In this document: piece by piece, positions 1 to 5,089 of the stretch
Layout: every line of letters starts with the position of its first letter
Numbering within the stretch: position 1 is the first letter of the stretch
From: JAHHLP01 sp041609895
GTDB taxonomy: Bacteria; Bacteroidota; Rhodothermia; Rhodothermales; JABDKH01
Direction of reading: 5' to 3'
DNA length: 5,089 bases
Assembly: GCA_041609895.1 (NCBI GenBank)
Contig: JBFIPX010000234.1
Span: 1 to 5,089, forward strand
Program-made: the position numbers and the translations under genes
The notes under the pieces: model-generated
Database searches by the model: none
What the model was told of the DNA's origin: nothing
Seen by the model: only the letters and a program-made list of their open reading frames with translations

Positions 1-1
1 A

Positions 2-115
2 GGTTACGGCTCGGCGATATTGATAGGCCTGACCTTCGGCAGTCATAACCCTCTGTTGGATATCGTGGTAGGCGTTCCGGTTCATCCGACGACCGCATTT
101 CTGTTTGACAGCTGA
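2..115 (+). CDS. C-terminal end of an unidentified protein, possibly an outer-membrane beta-barrel
   Basis: Frame 2 is open from the left edge to a TGA at 113-115 and gives 37 residues, the last being FLFDS. The fragment alternates hydrophobic and polar or small residues (AILIGLTFGS, then a Pro, then LLDIVVGV), with a short Gly/Asn/Pro turn between. That is the pattern of the last one or two strands of an outer-membrane barrel, such as those ending BamA-like surface antigens or patatin-fused barrels. The usual terminal aromatic residue is missing: the chain ends in Asp-Ser. No catalytic motif lies in the visible part, so the family is a guess from texture only. The opposite strand is also open across this stretch but reads less like a protein. 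The gene converges on ricT across a 351-base gap. I am moderately sure it is coding and have low confidence in the barrel idea. Confidence 0.45.
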   Translation, partial: GYGSAILIGLTFGSHNPLLDIVVGVPVHPTTAFLFDS

Positions 116-466
116 CGCCGGATTTAATCACAGTTAAGTGAAGATTCTGTGAATATACGATAGTCAAACAGGTTTTCTGCCCTAAACCGTGAAAAAATAA
201 GTTGCAATAGACGATGAATTAATTACTTTCATCGCCTGTTCACTGTTCATAACTAACCCCCCGACTGACATGCGCAATCGTGTAGACCTGGCCATCAGGA
301 ATACATCGGTGTGGGCGGGAATTGTAGGGCTCCTGGCCTTTGTAGTTCTACAGCTTCTCTAGCATATCGCCATAATCCGTTAGGCCATATCCGGATTCAG
401 ACCATTTGTAATCAGCACGGTCGCTCACTCGAGCTTCCGTGCTTTTCTTTTGGAGTTGCGATCTCC
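116..466. other. Gene-free convergent intergenic region
   Basis: This 351-base gap lies between the 3' ends of two convergent genes, and I see no credible reading frame in either direction. The left part (about 120-260) is clearly AT-rich. It contains a perfect inverted repeat CGATGAA/TTCATCG (212-218 and 228-234, 9-base loop), a looser TCACAG/CTGTGA pair (128-133 and 147-152) and a tandem TGTTCA (237-242 and 244-249). The right part holds small inverted repeats at 341-352 (TGTAG/CTACA) and 374-397 (AATCCG/CGGATT), then the terminator at 414-451. In many Bacteroidota a gldH-like gene follows ricT; none is present here. A weak + strand promoter (TTAAGT at 134-139, TACGAT at 156-161) can be drawn but is not convincing. 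Confidence 0.7.
414..451 (+). terminator. Intrinsic terminator between convergent genes
   Basis: AGCACGG (414-420) pairs perfectly with CCGTGCT (437-443). Inside it, GCTC (423-426) pairs with GAGC (431-434) around a four-base loop, with a small 2x2 internal loop between the stems. On the + strand the hairpin runs directly into a T-rich tail (443-451, TTTTCTTTT). This is a textbook Rho-independent terminator for rightward transcripts. It starts about 300 bases after the + strand gene that ends at 115. On the - strand it lies 15 bases past the ricT stop but is followed by a mixed sequence rather than T-runs, so it would stop leftward transcription less well. It probably insulates the two convergent units. 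Confidence 0.75.
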
Positions 467-1591
467 TCACTCGTCGGGACGGCCATTGCTCTCACCATTA
501 CCGGACGGTCGAATGCGACGAGGATTGTAGTTCCCGGGGCGCGTGAACGTCTGCCCCTTCTTGAAGCCCAGGAATTCTCTCACCTGCGGCAGCGTCAGAT
601 CTTCCCACGTTCCATCCTCGTGGGCGACCCAGATTACGTCTTTGAAGATATCGATCTTTCGAACCTGTCCTGGTCCGTGCCCGGTCGTGACGGGCGTGTC
701 CAGCTTCGGAAATCTCCGCAGGGCATTCATGTACTGTTCCAACTCATAGTTGAGACAGCACTTGAGGCGACCGCACTGACCGCTCAGGCGCGCAGGGTTT
801 AGCGGTAGATTCTGTACCTTCGCCGCTTGGGTCGTCACCGGCTGAAATTCTTGCAGCCAGGTCGAGCAACAGAGCTCCCTGCCACACGAGCCGATGCCAC
901 CGATGCGGGCAGCCTCGTCACGCGCTCCGATCTGTCGCAGCTCTACCCTTGTGTGAAACTCGCGAGCGAGGTCTCTCACGAGCTGACGAAAGTCTACTCG
1001 ATTGTCGGCGGTGAAATAGAAGGTCACCTTCTTATGGTCGAACTGCCACTCGACATCGACCAGCTTCATGGGAAGGTTGCGCCGATCGATGGCTCGGCGA
1101 CAGATCAAGAACGACTCGGCTTCTTTCTCGCGGTTCTCATCGCGCCGGTCCAGATCCGATAGATTCGCCCGGCGCACGATTGTCGGCAGGTCCGAAATCT
1201 CAACCTGACCCATGGACCTGAATCGGAGCCGTACCATCTCGCCGGCCATGTGCACCGTACCAAAGTCAACGCCACGGTCGGCGTCGACGATCACTTCATC
1301 GCCGGTATGAATGTCGAGCGTTCTGCTGTTGCGGTAGAATCCCTTGCGTCCGCCCTTGAATTCCACTTCAAGGACGTCGTACTCAAGCGGGTCACCCCCA
1401 ATGCCGAGGTCGTTCAGCCAATCGAAGACGTGCATCGCCGGACACGCTTTTTGTCGCGCACTTCCCGTGCCGCCCAGACTCACTGACGCCGTGCCACACC
1501 CGCCGCTGCCGCACCCGCCCGATGCGCATGCGCCACTGCCGCACCCGCCGCTTCCACAGCCGCCCGCCGTGGAGCACGATCCGCAACCCAT
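467..1591 (-). CDS. ricT: PSP1-domain protein RicT (YaaT-like)
   Basis: A 374-residue cytosolic protein of the PSP1/RicT family. In Bacillus subtilis, RicT (YaaT) acts with RicA and RicF in a complex that carries [4Fe-4S] clusters and adjusts RNase Y-dependent mRNA maturation; whether that role holds in this lineage is unknown. The core runs from about residue 55 (VFDWL) to 300. Visible marks are DRGVDFGTV (105-113) and two paired cysteine motifs, CGRELCC (236-242) and CGRLKCCLNYE (273-283), the likely cluster ligands. Residues 3-32 are a Cys/Gly/Ser repeat with cysteines at 3, 6, 12, 17, 22, 27 and 32. The C-terminus after about 345 is basic and probably disordered. The start is an ATG with no clear Shine-Dalgarno; MGC is the usual opening in Bacteroidota-type members. 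It lies 46 bases downstream of holB, the same linkage as in Bacillus, and is probably co-transcribed with it. Confidence 0.9.
   Translation of the reverse strand: MGCGSCSTAGGCGSGGCGSGACASGGCGSGGCGTASVSLGGTGSARQKACPAMHVFDWLNDLGIGGDPLEYDVLEVEFKGGRKGFYRNSRTLDIHTGDEVIVDADRGVDFGTVHMAGEMVRLRFRSMGQVEISDLPTIVRRANLSDLDRRDENREKEAESFLICRRAIDRRNLPMKLVDVEWQFDHKKVTFYFTADNRVDFRQLVRDLAREFHTRVELRQIGARDEAARIGGIGSCGRELCCSTWLQEFQPVTTQAAKVQNLPLNPARLSGQCGRLKCCLNYELEQYMNALRRFPKLDTPVTTGHGPGQVRKIDIFKDVIWVAHEDGTWEDLTLPQVREFLGFKKGQTFTRPGNYNPRRIRPSGNGESNGRPDE
1493..1558 (-). repeat. Four 15-bp coding repeats in the ricT N-terminus
   Basis: Four consecutive 15-base units (1544-1558, 1529-1543, 1514-1528, 1499-1513 on the - strand) encode CGSGG, CGSGA, CASGG and CGSGG, and a fifth begins with CG at 1493-1498. 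Unit identity at DNA level is high but not perfect: the Ser codon varies between AGC, AGT and TCG. The protein pattern is therefore conserved more strictly than the DNA, which suggests selection on cysteine spacing, although repeat expansion by slippage is also likely. Confidence 0.85.
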
Positions 1592-1637
1592 ATCTATCTA
1601 AAAGAGAATCGTCTCTGGAAAAAGACACCGGCCGGCG

Positions 1638-2834
1638 CTATCCACCGACGGGCATCACGTCAACGGCCACGAGCGGCCGGTACAACCCATCTGAGCGCTC
1701 GCCGCGAATGCAACGACGAAGCTCATTAAAGAGAGTAAGCATCAGAACGCCCAAATGCACGTACCGTTGGGCGAGTTCTATGGCCTCCTCGACAACCTCT
1801 ATCATAGACTCCACATCCGCCTCCGGAACCCCCTCGGCGAAATCCACGATGGCCTTGGCCTCGTCTACATTCACGAGGACGTCGGTTGATCCAATGTTTC
1901 GGTACAGCAGGATATCTCTGAGCCAGCTGAGAACCAGGAACAGAAAATTCTTCGCCCGCTCTCTACCATACGCGCTTGTCTGAGCAGCCACGTCAGTCAG
2001 GGAGTCGAGCTCAGACGTGCTACCGGTTCGCGCCTTCCAGATGAGTCGGAAAAGGGATATCACGGCCTGACGCTGAGCCATCAGATCCACATTGGATGCC
2101 AGCGACAGTGCGCGGCTGTAAGATCCGTCCGCCATGCGGGCGATGATTTCGGCCCGCGTCCTTTCAGCCACGTCTGTAGCCACCAGGCGCCCGGATATTT
2201 TATCTGATGGAAGCAAGGAGAACCGGATGCGCTGGCAGCGCGACAGTATGGTCGGCAGAACGCGTTCGGTCCTCTCAGTCGTTAGGATAAACACCGTTTG
2301 CGGTGCCGGCTCCTCGAGGAGTTTGAGAAAAGCATTGGCTGACGTCTTGTTGAACAAATCGACGTCGGTGATGATCGCGATCTTGTAGCGGCCCTCGACA
2401 GGTTTGAAGCTCATCGGGCGGTAAAGTGCGGAGTAGACCCTCTCGATGTGATAGCCTGCTTGCTTGTTCGAGGTTTTGTCGGGGTCGTCAAGCGACGGAC
2501 GCCGCGCAAAGTCGACCACGGCATATGGATCCTCGAAAGCCAGTCGCGTTCTCTTCGCAACCTCCTCGGTTGCGATATCCTTTGGCTGCGGCATCAGGAA
2601 GTGGAGGTCAGCGTGCACGCCATTCCCACTCTTGTGGCACGCCGCACACTTGCCGCACGGGGCATCCCCGCCCGTTTCGCAGAGCAGCGTCTTGGCGAAC
2701 GCGATGGCCACCGCCCGCTTGCCCACGCCGCCCGGGCCGTGAAACAGATATGCGTGCGCAACCCGATCTGCTTGAATCGCGCTCCGCAGCGACCCAACGA
2801 CGCGTTCCTGATCGATGATCGAGGACCAACCCAT
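1638..2834 (-). CDS. holB: DNA polymerase III subunit delta'
   Basis: A 398-residue clamp-loader subunit, which helps open and load the sliding clamp during replication. From the ATG at 2834 the protein opens MGWSSIIDQERVV, followed by HAYLFHGPGGVGKR with a Walker A-like loop (33-40) in which the usual Ser/Thr after Lys39 is Arg. This replacement recurs in delta' subunits and suggests poor ATP hydrolysis. The zinc site is C52, C60, C63 and C66. LLEEP (172-176) and the SRC motif with its arginine finger (198-200) follow, and the rest is the helical C-terminal collar domain. An insert of about 50 residues (85-140) before KIAIITD is typical of Bacteroidota-type HolB. The frame continues upstream to a GTG at 2894, which would add 20 residues; I prefer 2834 because family members start at this point. 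It is the first gene of the probable holB-ricT operon. Confidence 0.93.
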   Translation of the reverse strand: MGWSSIIDQERVVGSLRSAIQADRVAHAYLFHGPGGVGKRAVAIAFAKTLLCETGGDAPCGKCAACHKSGNGVHADLHFLMPQPKDIATEEVAKRTRLAFEDPYAVVDFARRPSLDDPDKTSNKQAGYHIERVYSALYRPMSFKPVEGRYKIAIITDVDLFNKTSANAFLKLLEEPAPQTVFILTTERTERVLPTILSRCQRIRFSLLPSDKISGRLVATDVAERTRAEIIARMADGSYSRALSLASNVDLMAQRQAVISLFRLIWKARTGSTSELDSLTDVAAQTSAYGRERAKNFLFLVLSWLRDILLYRNIGSTDVLVNVDEAKAIVDFAEGVPEADVESMIEVVEEAIELAQRYVHLGVLMLTLFNELRRCIRGERSDGLYRPLVAVDVMPVGG

Positions 2835-2835
2835 G

Positions 2836-2850
2836 CCTCCAAGTTGGAGG
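2836..2850. repeat. Inverted repeat next to the holB start codon
   Basis: CCTCCAA (2836-2842) and TTGGAGG (2844-2850) form a perfect 7-base inverted repeat with a single central base. It ends one base before the preferred ATG at 2834. On the - strand, the GGAGG nearest the start sits only one base from the ATG, too close for normal Shine-Dalgarno use, and would be paired with CCTCC in the transcript. It could be an operator or a translation-damping hairpin. Confidence 0.6.
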
Positions 2851-2952
2851 ATATCCGGGTAAAATCCAAGGGTATCATCAGCCTCAGCACACACTTCCTC
2901 CGGAAACGGAGCCGACGGAACTTTGGAAGCGTTTCCTTATTTTACGCGACCG

Positions 2953-2973
2953 CTTCAGCCCCAGCCGCTGAAG
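2953..2973 (+). other. Hairpin in the tRNA-Met 5' leader
   Basis: CTTCAGC (2953-2959) pairs perfectly with GCTGAAG (2967-2973) around a seven-base loop. The stem ends four bases before the first nucleotide of the tRNA, so it would sit in the 5' leader that RNase P removes. No T-run follows it on either strand, so it is not an obvious terminator. Confidence 0.6.
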
Positions 2974-2977
2974 TCAC

Positions 2978-3051
2978 GGCGCGGTAGCTCAGGAGGTCAG
3001 AGCGACGGATTCATAACCCGTAGGTCGGCGGTTCAAGTCCGCCTCGCGCCA
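2978..3051 (+). tRNA. tRNA-Met(CAT), elongator type
   Basis: A full cloverleaf can be drawn by hand. The acceptor stem GGCGCGG (2978-2984) pairs with 3044-3050, with one G-U at the inner end. The D stem is GCTC/GAGC (2987-2990 and 3000-3003). The anticodon arm is 3005-3021 with CAT at 3012-3014; its pair closing the loop is an A-C mismatch. The T arm is GGCGG/CCGCC (3027-3031 and 3039-3043) around TTCAAGT. The discriminator is A3051, and CCA is not encoded. The first pair is G-C and the anticodon stem lacks the three G-C pairs of initiators, so this is elongator methionine. A lysidine-modified Ile2 tRNA shares the CAT anticodon and cannot be fully excluded. The gene faces the response regulator and ends 8 bases before that gene's stop. 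Confidence 0.95.
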
Positions 3052-3059
3052 CTAACACT

Positions 3060-3686
3060 TCACTCTCCGTTTGAGTCCCTTTCACCCGCCTGCGAGTCGA
3101 TCTCGAACTTCCTGAGCAATCGATAGACGGTGGACCGCGTGACGCCCAGTGACTTTGCCGTCCGAAGGATGTTGCCGTCGCAAATCGTGTAAGCGCGCTC
3201 AACGGCCATTCTCTTCACGTCTTCGAGAGTCATGATGTCGCGGCTACCTGCGGCGAGGCGCTCGAACGCGCGGTTAGGCGTGATTTCGTCCTGCAACCGC
3301 AAGATCTCCTTCCTGAGGTCTGATCGCTCCTCGATATGATCGATGACGGTGTCCATTTTGACAAAGTCGTCATGCCCCTTTATCAGGTAGTCAAGTGCCC
3401 CGAGCTTGATGGCGGCAAGAGCAATTTCCATGGACGAGCGAGCAGACAACATTACGACCGGTGTCTGCGGACTGCGCGCTTTGATGCGACGAAGTGTCTC
3501 CAGACCGTCCACCTCGGGCATCAATACATCCAGTAGAATAAGGCCGGGCCCGTCGTCAAGATGTTCGAGCGCCGCCGTACCACTCTCGAAGCTTTCAACC
3601 CGGACGGTCGACCTGCCGGACAAATGTATCTCGATTAGATGACGATAGTCGGCATCGTCTTCAACGACGAAGATGAGGAGTGACAT
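3060..3686 (-). CDS. Response regulator, receiver plus Fis-type DNA-binding domain
   Basis: A 208-residue cytosolic transcription regulator. The receiver domain (about 2-120) has the acidic pair D10/D11, phospho-acceptor D53 in LILLDVLMP, switch S81, Y100 and K103. A helical linker (120-150) leads to a C-terminal Fis/HTH_8 domain (about 151-195, GNILRTAKSLGVTRSTVYRLL), the same DNA-binding unit that ends NtrC proteins. The AAA+ sigma-54 activation module normally found between them is absent, so this is an ActR/RegA-like architecture and should not drive sigma-54 directly. It starts at ATG 3686 with no Shine-Dalgarno; promoter geometry predicts a leader of only about 10 bases. It follows the histidine kinase by 107 bases on the same strand, so that kinase is the likely partner. 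Target genes cannot be read from this window. Confidence 0.92.
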   Translation of the reverse strand: MSLLIFVVEDDADYRHLIEIHLSGRSTVRVESFESGTAALEHLDDGPGLILLDVLMPEVDGLETLRRIKARSPQTPVVMLSARSSMEIALAAIKLGALDYLIKGHDDFVKMDTVIDHIEERSDLRKEILRLQDEITPNRAFERLAAGSRDIMTLEDVKRMAVERAYTICDGNILRTAKSLGVTRSTVYRLLRKFEIDSQAGERDSNGE

Positions 3687-3703
3687 GAATCTGTGATCTG
3701 GCG

Positions 3704-3733
3704 ATAACAGTAGACTGTTTTCTCCCCAGTCAA
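3704..3733 (-). promoter_or_regulatory. Candidate promoter for the response regulator
   Basis: Read leftward, TTGACT (3733-3728) and TGTTAT (3709-3704) are separated by 18 bases and match sigma-70 -35 and -10 consensus at 5/6 and 4/6. The initiation point would fall near 3697, about 10 bases before the ATG at 3686. The same TTG with TACTGTTA also fits loosely the Bacteroidota -33/-7 spacing. This would let the regulator be expressed separately from the kinase. Confidence 0.5.
3706..3719. promoter_or_regulatory. Candidate operator, inverted repeat over the -10
   Basis: AACAGT (3706-3711) and ACTGTT (3714-3719) form a perfect 6-base inverted repeat with a 2-base spacer. It overlaps the candidate -10 element and fills the adjacent spacer. 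A further AACAGT lies at 3732-3737 next to the -35. Fis-type domains bind DNA as dimers, so autoregulation by the neighbouring response regulator is a reasonable guess, but nothing here proves which protein binds. Confidence 0.45.
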
Positions 3734-3767
3734 CAGTGATGCCAAGACCCGCTGCTCTTCCCCGAGG

Positions 3768-3782
3768 TACGCAGACTACGCA
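3768..3782. repeat. Short direct repeat in the kinase-regulator gap
   Basis: TACGCA occurs twice (3768-3773 and 3777-3782), 9 bases apart start to start, just after the kinase stop codon and about 35 bases upstream of the candidate -35 of the regulator gene. This could be a tandem activator site or chance. Confidence 0.3.
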
Positions 3783-3793
3783 CCTTCTTCACT

Positions 3794-4945
3794 TTACGTG
3801 ATTGCCTTCTGCAGGCGAATCCAAAACTTTGCGCCACCTCCCTCGGCATCGTCGTACCCGATGGTGCCGCCGTAACCTTCAACTGTAATGCTACAGTAAT
3901 GGAGACCGAGGCCGGCCTGCCCTGGATTGTCTGGATCCGTCGCGAAACGCTGGAAAAGGCGCTTTCTTACTTTTGGATTCACTCCCGGACCCTGGTCGCT
4001 GACTGATACAATCACGCCTCCGTCATCGTCAGCCACCTCGATAAGAACACGTGTGTCCGGCGGACTGAATCGCAGCGCGTTGTCAACAAGATTGTAGACG
4101 ACACGCTCGAGCCGCCTTTCTTCCCCTACAACCGTGTAGGGAACAGATTCGTCGATCGGGGCAACGTCCACTCGTACCGCCTTCATGTCCGCCTGGATAG
4201 ACAGCTTCATCGCCACATCCCGCACTACGGCCGCCATGTCCGTAGCGGAATCGATGCCGATCACAGGCTCGATCATCGCTTGGGCGTCGTCAGAGAAGAC
4301 GTGCATGATTGATCGTATCAGCCACTGCATTTTGTCGGACTGCCGCAATGCGATTTCAAGTAAGGTCCGGCCCTCTTCAGCGACCATGTTTCGGGCCTCC
4401 ATCAACTGAAGACCACCTTTGATGCCCACGAGCGGATTGCTGAGATCATGGATGATGCAGTGAAGAAGAACCTGACGCTTCTCGATTTCCTTGAGAAGTA
4501 GCTGATAGTCCTGATCCTGCTCGCGACTTGTCTGAAGCAGGCGGAGTGCCGACTCGTAGTCGAGCTGAGGAGCAGATATCAAAAGTATTTCACAGTCATC
4601 AATTCTAAGAGCCGTGGCCTCGAGCGTCCACTCCGTTCCATCCTTCCCTTCTTCGGTCCACGGTCCGGAACTCAGTCGATCAGACGCACCTGACTCCCAG
4701 AAGCTGGCTGCGTCGATGAGAAAGTTATCGAGAAACAGGGATGCACCTTGCAGCCCGAATGAGCCGTCTGCACGGGCGTCCTCGAATAACCTGAAGAACC
4801 AGTCGGGCGGAGCACCGATAAAATGAAAGGCATCTTCTGCATCCCGTTCCAGGACAGCCATGCCGAGTTCCTGAAAGACGCGGCTTAAAGCCCGGGCTGA
4901 ATTCTCTCCTGTCTCCGCCTCTGATGTCGATTGGGGATCCTTCAT
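3794..4945 (-). CDS. Soluble sensor histidine kinase
   Basis: A 383-residue kinase with no signal peptide or membrane segment, so it should sense inside the cell. Residues about 17-125 form a divergent PAS-like sensory domain. A likely coiled coil (130-160) leads to the dimerisation domain with the phospho-acceptor H166 in IIHDLSNPL. The HATPase domain shows the N box (RVVYNLVDNALRF, N285 and N289), the G1 box DQGPG (317-321), the F box (FQRF, 331-334) and the G2 box GLGL (345-348). All catalytic motifs are intact. The start is ATG 4945 with no visible Shine-Dalgarno. It lies 21 bases downstream of a Ras-like GTPase gene, probably on the same transcript, and 107 bases upstream of the response regulator, its likely phosphotransfer partner. 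The signal it senses cannot be told from the sequence; GTPase input is a possibility. Confidence 0.92.
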   Translation of the reverse strand: MKDPQSTSEAETGENSARALSRVFQELGMAVLERDAEDAFHFIGAPPDWFFRLFEDARADGSFGLQGASLFLDNFLIDAASFWESGASDRLSSGPWTEEGKDGTEWTLEATALRIDDCEILLISAPQLDYESALRLLQTSREQDQDYQLLLKEIEKRQVLLHCIIHDLSNPLVGIKGGLQLMEARNMVAEEGRTLLEIALRQSDKMQWLIRSIMHVFSDDAQAMIEPVIGIDSATDMAAVVRDVAMKLSIQADMKAVRVDVAPIDESVPYTVVGEERRLERVVYNLVDNALRFSPPDTRVLIEVADDDGGVIVSVSDQGPGVNPKVRKRLFQRFATDPDNPGQAGLGLHYCSITVEGYGGTIGYDDAEGGGAKFWIRLQKAIT

Positions 4946-4966
4946 ATATCGGATGATCGCTAGCGG

Positions 4967-5089
4967 CTACGTGCCTTCAACAAGCTTCGCTCCAAGGGTA
5001 CGAAACGCATCCTCTACTCCGTCACCGGTCTTTGCACTTGTCTCGACGATGCCGACCCCGGCTGACGCAAGTAAACCAACGCTTTCCTG
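4967..5089 (-). CDS. C-terminal end of a Ras/Rab-like small GTPase
   Basis: The - strand is open from the right edge to a TAG at 4967-4969 and gives 40 residues. It contains ETSAKTGDGVEDAFRTLG, with the ETSAK G5 box (encoded at 5030-5044) that recognises the guanine base in Ras-superfamily GTPases, followed by the typical Gly-Val-x-x-Ala-Phe last helix. The match is closer to the Rab/Ras type than to bacterial MglA or to translation GTPases. The chain ends at LVEGT without a cysteine for lipidation. Boxes G1 to G4 lie outside the window, so it cannot be shown that the enzyme is intact or single-domain. The histidine kinase begins 21 bases downstream, which suggests one transcript and a shared pathway. 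Confidence 0.75.
   Translation of the reverse strand, partial: QESVGLLASAGVGIVETSAKTGDGVEDAFRTLGAKLVEGT

Larger units (their letters stand above)
2835..2977. promoter_or_regulatory. Divergent control region between holB and tRNA-Met
   Basis: This 143-base gap must hold the start signals for holB (leftward) and the tRNA (rightward). A GNRA-type hairpin CTCCG-GAAA-CGGAG lies at 2898-2911, and GGAAACG (2902-2908) can instead pair with CGTTTCC (2930-2936), so the two folds compete. GAACTTTG at 2918-2925 resembles the Bacteroidota -7 element TAnnTTTG, facing the tRNA; only a weak TTC (2895-2897) stands at the upstream position. I cannot fix a promoter for holB. If holB instead began at GTG 2894, a GGAGG would lie two bases upstream of it. 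Confidence 0.35.

Noticed and set aside
1..115. - strand start of a gene running off the left edge, beginning MNRNAYHDIQQ
   Set aside because: The strand is open here but the + strand reading has a more protein-like hydrophobic alternation and a natural stop; the fragment is too short to be certain.
212..234. CGATGAA/TTCATCG hairpin as a terminator for the + strand gene ending at 115
   Set aside because: The stem is AT-rich and short, and no T-run follows on the + strand; the hairpin at 414-451 is far better.
467..1591. MGC opening of RicT as a lipoprotein signal
   Set aside because: There is no basic region or hydrophobic segment before the cysteine, so it is not a lipobox.
311..1601. Several + strand reading frames (311-802, 543-749, 827-1162, 1250-1486, 1344-1601)
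   Set aside because: They lie mostly or wholly opposite ricT, whose conserved motifs span the region; their translations show no family motif and are low-complexity where they face the Cys/Gly repeat.
1392..1628. - strand frame overlapping the ricT N-terminus, rich in Arg and Trp
   Set aside because: It is a frame-shifted reading of the 15-base Cys/Gly repeat of ricT and has no recognisable domain.
2134..2987. Frames opposite or overlapping holB
   Set aside because: Shadow frames of holB, which carries a complete set of delta' motifs; none of the alternatives has a domain signal.
3005..3021. Defect in the tRNA anticodon stem (A-C mismatch beside the loop)
   Set aside because: All other stems are intact, and I recall this TTCATAAC loop context in elongator Met tRNAs of related bacteria, so it does not suggest a pseudogene.
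2978..3051. tRNA as an integration site for a mobile element
   Set aside because: No integrase gene and no second copy of the tRNA 3' end was found in the window.

Overview
The window looks like a chromosomal segment from a free-living bacterium of the FCB superphylum, most like Bacteroidota, Rhodothermota or Balneolota. Three things point there: the holB-ricT pair, a DNA polymerase III delta' subunit carrying the long insert after the zinc-binding cysteines, and a RicT with a Cys/Gly-rich N-terminus starting MGC. None of the confidently placed start codons has a well-spaced Shine-Dalgarno sequence, which fits those lineages. Base composition is moderately GC-rich, apart from an AT-rich stretch near 120-260. 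No mobile element, CRISPR array or virus gene is visible. The lineage is inferred from these features, not from a database search.

Layout: (1) Bases 2-115 hold the last 37 codons of a + strand gene that I cannot firmly identify; it has an outer-membrane-barrel-like pattern. (2) Bases 116-466 hold no gene. They are AT-rich on the left and full of small inverted repeats on the right, ending in a strong intrinsic terminator at 414-451. (3) The - strand pair holB (2834-1638) and ricT (1591-467) is separated by 46 bases and is probably one transcript. (4) An elongator tRNA-Met(CAT) lies on the + strand at 2978-3051, with a stable hairpin just 5' of it. (5) The right end is a - strand signalling cluster: the C-terminus of a Ras/Rab-like small GTPase (5089-4967), a soluble histidine kinase (4945-3794) and a response regulator with a receiver domain and a Fis-type DNA-binding domain (3686-3060).

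Working together: HolB is part of the clamp loader for the replication sliding clamp. RicT is an iron-sulfur-type PSP1 protein linked to RNA processing in Bacillus. The GTPase, kinase and regulator probably form a signalling route in which the kinase phosphorylates D53 of the regulator; the 21-base gap between GTPase and kinase suggests that they are co-transcribed. The regulator appears to have its own promoter in the 107-base gap after the kinase, overlapped by an inverted repeat that could be an operator. The coupling of a Ras-like GTPase to a soluble two-component pair is the least ordinary part of the window, but only 40 residues of the GTPase are present.
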